Origin: Acidobacteria bacterium UBA7540
Lineage (GTDB): Bacteria > Acidobacteriota > Terriglobia > UBA7540
DNA length: 33,225 nt
Direction: 5' to 3'
NCBI GenBank assembly: GCA_002478145.1
Contig: DLMI01000199.1
Location: 1 to 33,225 of the forward strand
Shown: positions 7,611 to 16,234 of the stretch, in pieces
How the letters are laid out: the number at the start of each line of letters is the position of its first letter
Position numbering within the stretch: the stretch's first letter is position 1
The notes under the pieces: model-generated
Seen by the model: the letters and a program-made list of their open reading frames with translations, nothing else
Told to the model about the DNA's origin: nothing
Databases searched by the model: none
Translations under genes and position numbers: made by a program

Positions 7611-8086
7611 TGCCGGCGGGCGGTTGGGGTTTTTCGGAACCCAAGGAGCTGAATCCGGTCACCATCGATTTCTATAAGAAGGTGGTGCGTGCCGCCGCGC
7701 AGAGCTGGAAGTACCTGATGTTTGGAGAGATGCTCCGGCCTCCAAAGATCGATGTGCCCGTGATTACCGCCTCCTACTTCCCATGGACCATTGGCCACCT
7801 GGATCCCGCTAATCGGCATGTGGTTAAGGACTACGCGGTACAACACTCGGCCTGGCGGTCGCGGGAGGGGAAGATTGGGTATTTCTTCGCGAACGTTTCT
7901 CAGGAGGCGGTGGAATTTGAGGTGGAGCTCTCATCTTATTCCCAAGAGGAGCATGCCTATGATGTGGAAAGCGTGACGGATGGTAAGCGGGCGATGCTAG
8001 GAGAGCGTATCAAGCTTCCCTCGAAACAGCGCTTTCGCTTGGAACCTCTCTCCGTGACACTGGTTGAAATCAGCCGCGCGACCTAA
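7583..8086 (+). pseudogene. C-terminal fragment of a large glycosidase-like protein (DUF6259-type), copy 1
   Basis: An open frame of up to 167 residues with coding character: WGFSEPKELNPVTIDFYKKV, WKYLMFGEMLRPPKI, SAWRSREGKIGYFFANVSQE and a beta-rich end RFRLEPLSVTLVEIS. This resembles the C-terminal end of large DUF6259-type or GH-like proteins, where a barrel is followed by a beta-sandwich. There is no credible start or ribosome binding site, and the left end abuts the truncated UxaA gene. The last 290 bases are repeated at 13316-13604. It is a tail left after recombination. The family name is a moderate-confidence recollection. Confidence 0.65.
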
Positions 8087-8197
8087 GTTTGCTCTGTTAC
8101 GTCGGCAGCAATATTGACTCTGGTTCCGTTACTCTCATTCGGCAAGGTGAAGGGCAAGGGCGCTGGAACTTTTACTAATGGAACGGAGACAATCTAC

Positions 8198-8398
8198 CAT
8201 TCGGACCTAAGGGCGTTGTATTGGATCAACGTCTTTATGATTGATGGGACGGAACAAACGGCGAAGCTAATTGAGAATATCGATGAGGACTATACCGAGC
8301 CCGTAGATTTCGGGAAGATATTCCAGCAGTTGCCGCCACTCACCACCGTGTTCTGACAGGCAGCGGAAGAGGCGGCTCTGCCATAACAAAAAGAGCGG
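8198..8398 (+). pseudogene. Tail fragment of the exported GH-like family
   Basis: The frame reads LYWINVFMIDGTEQTAKLIE, then DYTEPVDFGKIF, almost identical to the last 60 residues of the intact exported protein ending at 20165 (LYWINVFMIDGTEQTAKLVE). Nucleotide similarity continues beyond the stop codon through GGCAGCGGAAGAGG and the AACAAAAAGAG trailer. Everything upstream of about 8198 is missing. It marks a former third or fourth copy of that gene. Confidence 0.8.
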
Positions 8399-8490
8399 TA
8401 ACCAGGAAGCTCCAAACATTGAAGCTCGTCCGAAATCGGCAATGGGCCATGAGACGGACGTATTGCGACATGAATGAAAGGAGAAAAGTT

Positions 8491-9177
8491 ATGCCATCTG
8501 ATACTCATCCCGAGACCCACTGGATGGACTATCTCAAGACTGTTGACACGCCTACTCTTTCCAACGCGATTGAAACGCTGCGCTTGCGGCCGCAGAGCGC
8601 GGGGTTCGCGCCGTTGCAGACTTCCTGCCTTTTCCCGGAGTTCGGCCGCATGGTGGGCTACGCGGTGACGGCGCAGGTCGAGACGATGACCGCAGTCGCC
8701 GCGGACCGGAAGATTTTCCTGTCCCTTTACGAGGCGGTGATGGAATGCCCAAAGCCTGCAGTAGTGGCGTTTCAGGAAGTCGGCCCACAGCCGGACTATG
8801 CTGCTCACTGTGGCGAGGTCATGGCAACGATTTTCCAGCGTCTGGGCGCCGTGGGGCTGGTAAGCGATTGTGCCGTGCGCGATATCCCCGAAGTCAGGGC
8901 CCTGCGGTTTCAGTGCTTTGCCCGCGGGACGGTCGCCAGTCACGCATACTTCCGCATTGTGCGCGTGGGAGTGCCGATTCAGGTGAACGGCCTTGTGATT
9001 CACCCTCACGATTTGCTGCACGGGGATGAAAATGGCTTGATCGTAATTCCGAAAGAGGGACTCGAGAAACTGCCGGCTGCGGTTGAGTCCGTCCGCACCG
9101 GAGAGCGCGCGCTGATGGAGTTTGTACGGGGTTCTGGTTTTGCCTTCGAGGGACTACGCGAAAGAATCCTCGAGTGA
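8491..9177 (+). CDS. RraA-family protein (HMG/CHA-aldolase-like)
   Basis: A 228-residue RraA/dimethylmenaquinone methyltransferase-fold protein. Signatures are VGLVSDCAVRDIPEVRAL (R130 and D131, substrate and metal binding in the aldolase branch) and HPHDLLHGDENGLIVIP. Members include 4-hydroxy-4-methyl-2-oxoglutarate aldolases and enzymes of sugar-acid pathways; E. coli RraA is an RNase E inhibitor of only about 160 residues, so an enzyme role is preferred. ATG 8491 is chosen because AAAGGAG sits 7 bases before it; the longer in-frame extension lacks support. Location beside UxaA-type genes fits sugar-acid catabolism. Confidence 0.8.
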   Translation: MPSDTHPETHWMDYLKTVDTPTLSNAIETLRLRPQSAGFAPLQTSCLFPEFGRMVGYAVTAQVETMTAVAADRKIFLSLYEAVMECPKPAVVAFQEVGPQPDYAAHCGEVMATIFQRLGAVGLVSDCAVRDIPEVRALRFQCFARGTVASHAYFRIVRVGVPIQVNGLVIHPHDLLHGDENGLIVIPKEGLEKLPAAVESVRTGERALMEFVRGSGFAFEGLRERILE

Positions 9178-9478
9178 CCTGCCTCCCGCTGCCTTCCATG
9201 GGTAGGCCCAGCGGGCAGCCCGGTTCGATGCTATTCGCGGCGTAGCGCCATTTCAGAAGGCCTTTCGCCCGCCCTGAAATGTGCGCTAAGGCGAATGTCC
9301 ACCGGTCGCACTCGTATAATGCTGACGGTTCATTCGTCCCACAAGAACTACCTATGCAAAACAACATCCGGCGCCTCGCAGAGTTCTGTCCAGCTCACAA
9401 TGTACCTGGCGTAAGGAATACCGTTGGGTCTTGTCGGCCGCGGCCAGTGTGTATCCGACGCCCGAAGGGGGAATGGAA
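9178..9478. other. Intergenic region before the nucleotide-sugar cluster
   Basis: About 300 bases without a gene. A perfect TATAAT lies at 9315-9320, but the -35 position (9292-9297, CGAATG) does not match TTGACA. The transition from RraA to the epimerase operon suggests a promoter here. Nothing else is recognised. Confidence 0.45.
9315..9320 (+). promoter_or_regulatory. Possible -10 box (TATAAT) for the GDP-sugar cluster
   Basis: A consensus TATAAT about 160 bases before the epimerase start. No good -35 hexamer accompanies it, so an activator-dependent promoter or chance match is possible. Confidence 0.3.
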
Positions 9479-10549
9479 ATGAATACGACACAGACTGCGA
9501 AGAAAGATGATCTGATCGTTATCGGCGGAGCGGGCGGCTTTATCGCAGGGTCCCTGACCCGCTACTTTCACGACCGCGGGTTTACCAGAATCCGCGCCAT
9601 TGATAAAAAACCCTTACCGGACTGGTACCAGAGAGTGCCTGGTGTTGAAAGCCTCTGCATGGACTTGAGTGAGAGGGAGAATTGTGTAAGGGCGTGCGAG
9701 GACGCAGTCGAGGTTTACAATCTGGCTGCTGACATGGGGGGCATGGGCTTCATCGAGAAGTTCAGAATCGAATGCCTGCGCAGCATCCTGATCAACACCA
9801 ACCTGATCGAAGCGGCCTATCGGGCGGGCGTGCAAAGGTATTTCTTCTCCTCGTCCGCCTGTGCCTACAACACCGAGTTGCAGAAAGATCCGCACTGCCG
9901 GGCACTGAAAGAGTCGGACGCGTACCCCGCCATGGCGGAGAGGGGCTACGGCTGGGAGAAACTCATGTCCGAGATGTTCTGCCAGGAATACTGGGCGGAG
10001 CGCGGCTTGAAGACCTTCATAGCCCGCTTCCACAATGTCTACGGTCCCAACGGCACATGGGACGGTGGGCGAGAAAAGGCGCCGGCGGCCATTTGCCGGA
10101 AGGTCATCGAAGCCAAGGATACGGGCAACAAGGAAATTGTGGTCTGGGGCGATGGCAAGCAGACCCGCAGCTTCATGTACATCGATGACTGCACCCAGGG
10201 CATTGACATGATCGCACACTGCGAGGATCTGATCGCAACACCCATCAACCTCGGTTCCAGTGAGCTCATTTCGGTCAACGAGCTCGTGGACATTGCGGAA
10301 GAAATTGGCGGGGTAAAGCTCCAGCGCAAGTATGATTTGACTGCGCCCAGGGGAGTTGCCGGCCGGAACAGTGACAACACCATGATTAAGCGGATTCTGA
10401 ACTGGGAGCCCCGTACTCCCTTCCGCGAGGGACTGGCGAGGACCTATGCCTGGATCGAACAGCAGTATCAGGATCGGAAGGCCGGCAAAGTCACAGTGCG
10501 AGAAAACTACCAACCAGCGGGGGCCCATGCACACACAACAGGTCACTGA
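9479..10549 (+). CDS. GDP-mannose 3,5-epimerase (plant-like)
   Basis: A 356-residue short-chain dehydrogenase/epimerase. It matches plant GDP-mannose 3,5-epimerase closely: GGAGGFIAG near residue 16, NLAADMGGMGFIEKF at 81, SSSACAY with Cys128, YGWEK with Tyr157/Lys161, GTWDGGREKAPAA with Lys200, WGDGKQTRSFMYIDDC, and GVAGRNSDNTMIK. In Arabidopsis the corresponding Cys145, Tyr174, Lys178 and Lys217 carry out oxidation and double epimerisation of GDP-D-mannose to GDP-L-galactose or GDP-L-gulose. All are present, so activity is likely. ATG 9479 is chosen for AAGGGGG at 9464-9471. It overlaps the next gene by 23 bases and shares a cluster with a GDP-mannose pyrophosphorylase. Confidence 0.88.
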   Translation: MNTTQTAKKDDLIVIGGAGGFIAGSLTRYFHDRGFTRIRAIDKKPLPDWYQRVPGVESLCMDLSERENCVRACEDAVEVYNLAADMGGMGFIEKFRIECLRSILINTNLIEAAYRAGVQRYFFSSSACAYNTELQKDPHCRALKESDAYPAMAERGYGWEKLMSEMFCQEYWAERGLKTFIARFHNVYGPNGTWDGGREKAPAAICRKVIEAKDTGNKEIVVWGDGKQTRSFMYIDDCTQGIDMIAHCEDLIATPINLGSSELISVNELVDIAEEIGGVKLQRKYDLTAPRGVAGRNSDNTMIKRILNWEPRTPFREGLARTYAWIEQQYQDRKAGKVTVRENYQPAGAHAHTTGH

Positions 10550-11339
10550 AATCACTTCGATTATCAGCGGAATTCCCTATCGGATGGCATTTGCCGGCGG
10601 GTGGATCGATCAACCGTTCATTTCGAAACTCAATCCCACTCCACCGGGCTCCATGGTCGTGGTCGGTCTGGAGCCCACCTTCCGATATATGGATCGCTGC
10701 GGCATGGCCACCAGTACGCGCGAGGTGACGCGCAAGCTGTGGAACGGCAAACTGCCGAATGGAGATCCGAGGCAATTGGCCCGCGAACTGTATGAGGCAG
10801 AAAACCAGGGCAAGCCGGAGCCCTCCGGTTCGCAGGACATGGCGGGCCTGATATATCCGGGAGTGAACAGGCTGGACTATGACTACAGCTACGAGGGCGG
10901 CTACTTTCCCGTCCACGTCGAGTCCAACAATGACCCGGACGTCGCCCATTGGTTGGAGGACGTGATTCACATGGTGCCGGTGGCGCAGCGTCCCGACGGC
11001 TACAATCCCCTGGGGCAAAAGAACCTCGACCCGAAGTGGATCCAGAGGCTGGGCGAGACAGGTAAGCAGTGCTTTGATGCCATTGTGACGAAAAACTGCG
11101 AGGCGCTGGGCGCCTCAATGAATGAGTGCATGAAGTGCTGGGAGACGATTCTGCCCCACACCCTGCGGCATCCGATACTGATCGTGGACCTCCCCGGCAT
11201 CCTTCACTATTATCAGCGCCGGTACGCGGGCGCCATGTATTCCGGTTGTGGAGGGGGATACCTTTACGCCACCGCGGATGAGCCTGTCCCGGGTTCGATG
11301 AGCGTGAAGGTGCGCGTCGCGCAACGGGTTGCCAGATGA
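10527..11339 (+). CDS. Divergent GHMP-superfamily kinase
   Basis: A 270-residue protein with remnants of all three GHMP motifs: IPYRMAFAGGWIDQP (15-30, motif 1, compare FAGG-TD-P of heptose and fucose kinases), RCGMATSTR (57-65, in the place of the G-x-GLGSSSA ATP loop), GSQDMAGLIYPGVN (about 101-114), and YSGCGGGYLYATAD near the C-terminus (motif 3). The distance between motifs is short and motif 2 lacks the usual glycine and serine pattern. It is most like sugar 1-kinases (fucose, galactose or heptose-7-P type). It begins inside the epimerase gene and ends over the ATG of the nucleotidyltransferase, which implies translational coupling and a joint kinase-plus-nucleotidyltransferase role. 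Confidence 0.65.
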   Translation: MHTQQVTEITSIISGIPYRMAFAGGWIDQPFISKLNPTPPGSMVVVGLEPTFRYMDRCGMATSTREVTRKLWNGKLPNGDPRQLARELYEAENQGKPEPSGSQDMAGLIYPGVNRLDYDYSYEGGYFPVHVESNNDPDVAHWLEDVIHMVPVAQRPDGYNPLGQKNLDPKWIQRLGETGKQCFDAIVTKNCEALGASMNECMKCWETILPHTLRHPILIVDLPGILHYYQRRYAGAMYSGCGGGYLYATADEPVPGSMSVKVRVAQRVAR

Positions 11340-12162
11340 TGAATGTTGTCGTATCCGGTGCATTTGATGACCTGAGGTCACGCGAGTTCCGCTTCCTCCG
11401 TGAAGCGTCGAAGCTGGGGGAAGTACACGTGGTCCTTTGGCCTGATCGAGAAATTCAGGCCGTCACCGGGAAGCCTCCCAAGCTCTCGCAGGGGGAGCGT
11501 TTGTACCTACTGCAGTCGGTCCGATACGTCCAAAAGGTCACGGTCCCCTGCAACCTGGATATCCCGGATGCCATCCCTGAGTTTGAGAGTCTGAGCCCCC
11601 GACCCCAGTTGTGGGTGGTCGATGAAGCAGCGGCAACCATGCAGAAGAAACTGTTCTGTGAAATGCACGGTCTGGAGTACCGCGTCTTAGCCCGAGACCA
11701 ACTTCGAGGCTTCCCTTCAGAGAGCCCAGGATTCAACTCTGTTCTTCCCGCCCGAGGAAAAGTGGTCGTCACGGGGTGCTTCGACTGGTTTCACTCGGGG
11801 CATGTCAGGTCCTTCGAAGAGGTGTCTGCTCTGGGCGACTTATAAGTGGTTGTGGGCCACGATGCTAATATCCGTCTGCTCAAAGGAAAGGGCCATCCGA
11901 TGTTCCCGCAAGAGAAGCGTCGCTACATGGTCCGGTCGGTGCGGTTTGTCACAGAAGCTCTCGTCTCGACGGGCCAGGGCTGGCTGGATGCTGAACCTGA
12001 AATCGCCATCTTAAGCCCGACATTTACGTCGTGAATGAAGACGGAGACAAACCGGAGAAGAAGCAGTTCTGCGAGGCGCGTGGCATCCGCTACGTGGTCC
12101 TGAAGCGTGCGCCGAAGGAGGGCCTCCCTGCGAGGTCCAGCACCGGCCTGCGCGGCTTCTAA
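11336..12162 (+). pseudogene. Tandem cytidylyltransferase-like protein, broken by a stop and a frameshift
   Basis: The first half (residues 1-130) is a nucleotidyltransferase-fold domain opening VVVSGAFDDLRSREF, without the HxGH motif. The second half opens VVVTGCFDWFHSGHVRSF with an intact HSGH (about residues 153-156). The frame stops at TAA 11843-11845 in GDL-stop-VVVGHDANIR, exactly where a Tyr codon fits. It continues in the same frame to about 12012, where one missing base shifts it; the next frame gives KPDIYVVNEDGDKPEKKQF and ends GLRGF at TAA 12160-12162. Two separate lesions suggest real decay, though consensus errors in the sequence are possible. Intact, it would transfer a nucleotide to the sugar phosphate made by the neighbouring kinase. 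Confidence 0.75.
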
Positions 12163-12210
12163 GAACGGAAGGTTGAATTACTGCCGGATCTCTCGGAAGG
12201 AGACGATGAT

Positions 12211-13305
12211 TTGAGATACGCGGTTATCCTCGCCGGTGGCTCAGGCACCCGGCTATGGCCCATGAGCCGTGAAGAACTCCCCAAGCAGCTCATAACGTTT
12301 ATCCAAGGGAAAAGCCCACTCACGCTGGCCTTTAAGCGTCTTGAAGGTTTGGTCGAACCGCACAGGCGCCTCATCTGTGCTGGCAAGCGGCATCATGATC
12401 TCATCCTCCATCAGCTCAAAGGCCTTGCCGGAAGCCAGTTTTTGGGCGAGCCCCAGGGCCGAGACACTTTGAACGCCATCGGTTTCGCTTGCGCCGTCAT
12501 CGCGAAAATGGACCCTGAGGCGGCGGTCGCCGTGGTCACCGCTGATCAGCTTATCGAGCCCCAAGAGAGCTTTCGGCGAGTCGTTCGCGAGGGACTGAGT
12601 ATTGTGGAGGCGCACCCGAAAACGCTGGTCACCTTTGGCATCAAGCCCACGCGACCGGCTACTAGCTTTGGATACCTGGAACTCGGGGATAGATTCCAAG
12701 GTGATGCGCGGTTGGTCAAGTGCTTCAAGGAAAAGCCTGATCTGACCACTGCAGAACAATACCTGCGCGAGGGCCCCGAGAGGCATCTGTGGAACAGTGG
12801 CATGTTTGTTTGGAAGGTAATGACGTTCTTGGAGGTTCTGCGACAGTATGAGCCTGAGGTCTTTGCTGGCCTCGCAGAAATCGCTCAGTCGTGGAGGACT
12901 CCTGCTTTTGAGAGGACCCTTGAAGTGGTTTACCCAAGGCTCAGAAAGGTCAGCGTGGATTTGGCAGTGATGGAACGGGCATCCGTCGACCCAGCGGTCG
13001 CAGTGGCCGCTCTAATGATGGACGTCCAGTGGTTAGACATCGGCTTCTGGCCAGCTTGCGCGGACATCTTCCCGAAAGACGCCAAAGGCAATGTCGTGGG
13101 GGCAGAGAAGACCTTGCTTTTTGACTCGACAGGCACCCTCGTGGCATCCAGCGATCCCGATCACCTCATTACAACCATTGGCTGCCAGGATTTAATAGTG
13201 ATTCACACCCCTTCGGCCACGCTTGTTTGCCCCAAGGATCGAGCCGAGGAGATCAAGAAGCTTCATGGCCTCGTCAGGGAAAGGTTTGACGGAAAGTACA
13301 GCTAG
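12211..13305 (+). CDS. manC: Mannose-1-phosphate guanylyltransferase
   Basis: A 364-residue nucleotidyltransferase with the family motif AGGSGTRLWPMSREELPKQ at residues 8-26, FKEKPD for the sugar-phosphate site, and LWNSGMFVWK. It makes GDP-D-mannose from mannose-1-P and GTP. It lacks the C-terminal cupin-type phosphomannose isomerase domain of the bifunctional 480-residue enzymes, so it is the short form. The start is TTG 12211: GGAAGGAGA lies 7 bases before it and the nearby ATG 12206 runs straight into a stop. GDP-mannose is the substrate of the epimerase encoded at 9479-10549, which ties the cluster together. Confidence 0.88.
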   Translation: MRYAVILAGGSGTRLWPMSREELPKQLITFIQGKSPLTLAFKRLEGLVEPHRRLICAGKRHHDLILHQLKGLAGSQFLGEPQGRDTLNAIGFACAVIAKMDPEAAVAVVTADQLIEPQESFRRVVREGLSIVEAHPKTLVTFGIKPTRPATSFGYLELGDRFQGDARLVKCFKEKPDLTTAEQYLREGPERHLWNSGMFVWKVMTFLEVLRQYEPEVFAGLAEIAQSWRTPAFERTLEVVYPRLRKVSVDLAVMERASVDPAVAVAALMMDVQWLDIGFWPACADIFPKDAKGNVVGAEKTLLFDSTGTLVASSDPDHLITTIGCQDLIVIHTPSATLVCPKDRAEEIKKLHGLVRERFDGKYS

Positions 13306-13315
13306 CTCCCCAGGT

Positions 13316-13604
13316 GGTGGACCCCGCTAATCGGCATGTCGTTAAAGACTACGCAGTGCAGCACTCGGCGTGGCGGTCGCGGGAGGGGAAGATCGGGTAT
13401 TTCTTCGCGAACATCTCTCAGGAGGCGGTAGAATTTGAGGTGGAGTTATCTTCTTACTCCCAAGAGGACCGTGCCTATGATGTGGAAAGCGTGACGGATG
13501 GTAAGCGGGCGATGCTAGGAGAGCGTATCAAGCTTCCCTCGAAACAGCGCTTTCGCTTGGAACCTCTCTCCGTGACACTGGTTGAAGTCAGCCGCGCGTC
13601 CTAG
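13316..13604 (+). pseudogene. C-terminal fragment of the glycosidase-like protein, copy 2
   Basis: It encodes DPANRHVVKDYAVQHSAWRS through RFRLEPLSVTLVEVS, matching 7801-8086. It begins only 10 bases after the manC stop codon and has no start of its own. The last part (13472-13586) is identical to 7954-8068 over 115 bases, while the preceding stretch shows scattered differences. It is a second truncated tail of the same family. Confidence 0.8.
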
Positions 13605-13833
13605 AGGATTACTTCAGTTACGTCGGGTCGAATGTGTATTGGATGAAACTTCATTGCGCAACAACGTTAAAACCCGGTCGCTCTCACCAGTCAGGCCTGC
13701 CTGCCACGGCAGAAACTGTTATGATGTCACAACAAGAATTGTTTTGGTGCCGCTGACATAGCGAGTGAGATGAAATGAAAGTATAGTTCGCAGGGGAAAC
13801 CGCTCAGTCTCAAGCAGCGCGAGGAGGAAGTAT

Positions 13834-14865
13834 ATGAATAGTCGCGAACGTGTCTTTGCAATGCTGGAAGGCCTTCCAGTGGATTCTCTTCCTGCCATGC
13901 CCATCACCATGATGTTTGCTGCCGACCAGATCGGGGTGAAATACCTCGACTACGCCACGAACTATCGCCTCCTGGCCGAAGGTCAGATCTGTGTTGCGGA
14001 GCGATTTGATATTGACCACGTCAGTGTGATCTCAGACCCCGGTTGTGAGGCGTCGGCTGCGGGCGCCACCCTCAAACTCTTTCCCGACCAGCCGCCCGCT
14101 ATCGATGAAGAAAACGCCCTGCTGAAAGAAAAGTCCACGCTTACCAGTCTCAAGGTTCCCGACCCCGCTAGTGCTAGAAGGATGTGCAACCGGGCACAGG
14201 GCGTAAGGCTGATGAAGGAGCGCGTCGGGAATGACAAGGTAGTGGAGGGCTGGATCGAGGGACCCTGCGCCGAGGCGGCGGACTTGCGAGGCATCAACAA
14301 TTTGATGCTGGATTTCTACGATGATCCGGCTTTTATCCGAGACATGTTTCAATTTGTCATCGAGATGGAGTTGCGCTTCGCGAGATTTCAAGTCGAGATG
14401 GGAGCGGACCTAATCGGTGTGGGAGACGCAGCAGCCTCGCTGGTGGGGCCGAAGCTTTACGACGAGTTTGTTTGGCCATATGAAAAGAAGCTGGTTGACG
14501 CGTTGCATGCGGAGGGGATAAAAACGCGTTTGCACATCTGCGGGAATACGCGGCGCATTCTGGAGGGGATGGGCAGACTGCACTGTTCCATCGTTGAACT
14601 GGATTGGCTTTCGCCGATGTCCGAGGGACGTGAAAAAATGGGACCGGAACAGGTCCTCATCGGTAACATCGACCCCGTGAGAGCCCTGAGGGACGGGACG
14701 CCCGAGTCGGTTTACCAAGCAGTAGGCGAATGTCATCGTCAGGCGGGCGAGCGTTTCATTGTGGGGGCGGGTTGCGAGGTTACGCGGGATACACCACCGG
14801 CCAACCTCCGGGCCATGGTGCGCTACGCGCGTGGGCACTCCGTAGCGTGCGCAAGCGACTCTTAA
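13834..14865 (+). CDS. UroD-superfamily corrinoid methyltransferase (MtaA/CmuA type)
   Basis: A 343-residue protein of the uroporphyrinogen decarboxylase superfamily. It has RLHICGNTRRIL with His234 and Cys236, and GAGCEV with Cys314, the HxC...C zinc site of MtaA, MtbA and CmuA methylcobamide:thiol methyltransferases. Also seen: VEGWIEGPCAEAADLRG and GNIDPVRAL, usual for this branch. It should move a methyl group from a corrinoid protein to a thiol or tetrahydrofolate, perhaps during demethylation of methoxylated compounds. No corrinoid protein is encoded nearby, so partners must lie elsewhere. GAGGAGGAAG supports ATG 13834. The zinc ligands argue against heme synthesis. Confidence 0.78.
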   Translation: MNSRERVFAMLEGLPVDSLPAMPITMMFAADQIGVKYLDYATNYRLLAEGQICVAERFDIDHVSVISDPGCEASAAGATLKLFPDQPPAIDEENALLKEKSTLTSLKVPDPASARRMCNRAQGVRLMKERVGNDKVVEGWIEGPCAEAADLRGINNLMLDFYDDPAFIRDMFQFVIEMELRFARFQVEMGADLIGVGDAAASLVGPKLYDEFVWPYEKKLVDALHAEGIKTRLHICGNTRRILEGMGRLHCSIVELDWLSPMSEGREKMGPEQVLIGNIDPVRALRDGTPESVYQAVGECHRQAGERFIVGAGCEVTRDTPPANLRAMVRYARGHSVACASDS

Positions 14866-15106
14866 CGATATTGGACGGTGATAGAAATTCCTTAATTACG
14901 AATCTATTCCGTCGCCGTTATTCTTTGGCCCACCTGCATCGAGCTGAGCGCGCGTGTCGGGACGCCACTGCGAGATTTGACGCTCGAACAGGGGGTTGAA
15001 TTTACCAATGTCGGTACCGAAAGGGAATGGAAAGAGAATTATGACTCAACAGCAGAGCGCTTATTACGGGAAGATCACGCCACGCTAAGCAGAACAGGAG
15101 GAGGGA

Positions 15107-15955
15107 ATGGGACCGCTCACTTCAGAACAAGTCAATCAATACCGGAAGGAGGGATACTGTGTTTCTAACAGTTTCCTCGAAAGCGACGTGCTCGCCGCTT
15201 TACTGGCGGACCTCGAAGCAATATGTGAAGACGTTACTGTAGAGACTCACGATAGCAAACGTCTAGAGATGGAATCGGGTCAGTCGCCAGATGGTAAACA
15301 GGTTCGCCGAGTCTACGAGCCGTGCACATACTATCCTAAGTTCCGCACTCTATCTGAATCGACGAAGTTGCTGGACGCCGTCGAACAGCTCATTGGCTCC
15401 CACCTGACTTATCACTACAGCAAGATCAACATGAAGTCTCCAAAAATTGGAGCGGTAGTGGAGTGGCATCAGGACTTAGCTTATTACCCGCTGACCAATC
15501 GTGATTCCGTCACCGTCCTCTTTTATCTCGACAACGCAAATTCTAGGAACGGTTGCCTGCGGGTGGTCCCAGGCTGCCACGCCGGCCCACTGATGGATCA
15601 CACTCGGGGCGGATTCTTCCAGGGGCGAGTTACTGAAGCGGTTGATGAATCGAAGGCCGTTGCAATAGAAGGCGAGGCTGGAGCCGTCATTTTCATGCAT
15701 TGCATGACTCCGCACGCTTCGGCGCCGAACACTTCATCCATCCCCCGTCGGACCCTTATTCTCAGCTATCGCGCTGCGGACGCGTTCCCGATCTACATAG
15801 GAGAGATGTCTGCGGGTATGGAAGCCTACGTGCGCCATGTGCGGGGTGAGCAACTTCACACGGCGCGCTTTTCAATGAGTTCCTTTCCGATCCCCATATA
15901 CGCCCAGAAGACGCGCTCGCTTTACGAACTGCAAGAGTTTTCGCGGCAAGGATAG
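15107..15955 (+). CDS. Phytanoyl-CoA dioxygenase (PhyH) family protein
   Basis: A 282-residue Fe(II)/2-oxoglutarate dioxygenase. It has VEWHQDLAYYP (His121, Asp123 of the facial triad), the cupin strand GCLRVVPGCHAGP, the distal His in TPHASAPNTS (His203) and RRTLILSYR for binding 2-oxoglutarate. The N-terminal EQVNQYRKEGYCVSNSFL is the usual PhyH opening. Members hydroxylate varied small molecules and natural products; substrate cannot be told here. AGGAGGAGGG directly before ATG 15107 gives a strong start. It appears to be transcribed alone or after the methyltransferase gene (241 bases upstream). Confidence 0.85.
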   Translation: MGPLTSEQVNQYRKEGYCVSNSFLESDVLAALLADLEAICEDVTVETHDSKRLEMESGQSPDGKQVRRVYEPCTYYPKFRTLSESTKLLDAVEQLIGSHLTYHYSKINMKSPKIGAVVEWHQDLAYYPLTNRDSVTVLFYLDNANSRNGCLRVVPGCHAGPLMDHTRGGFFQGRVTEAVDESKAVAIEGEAGAVIFMHCMTPHASAPNTSSIPRRTLILSYRAADAFPIYIGEMSAGMEAYVRHVRGEQLHTARFSMSSFPIPIYAQKTRSLYELQEFSRQG

Positions 15956-16234
15956 TCCTGCGCATTTGCAGGGAGCCGATGTATTGCAAAGATTGAAGAA
16001 AGAGCGAAATGGTCAGCTGAGCGCAGGGGAAAAGTTGTCGGGGCAGCGGGGACAAACACCCGACCGATTGAACTGGCTTTCCCGCTTGAACGCGTCAGTG
16101 GGAGCAGTTACAGGGTGACGTTCAGTTTCTGTAGCGCTGCTCCGTGAGGCGCGAGCATCGCCGGTGACGGATCGGCGCCACGGCCAGAGTGAGTGTGCCT
16201 AATCAACCCTGGCGCACTGCACATCCAGAGAGGA

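Noticed and set aside
9614..10555. 313-codon minus-strand open frame opposite the GDP-mannose epimerase
   Set aside because: The plus strand carries all epimerase motifs; the antisense frame has no family features.
14977..15168. Short ORF between the methyltransferase and PhyH genes
   Set aside because: No recognised family, no good start, and it overlaps the well-supported PhyH start in another frame.
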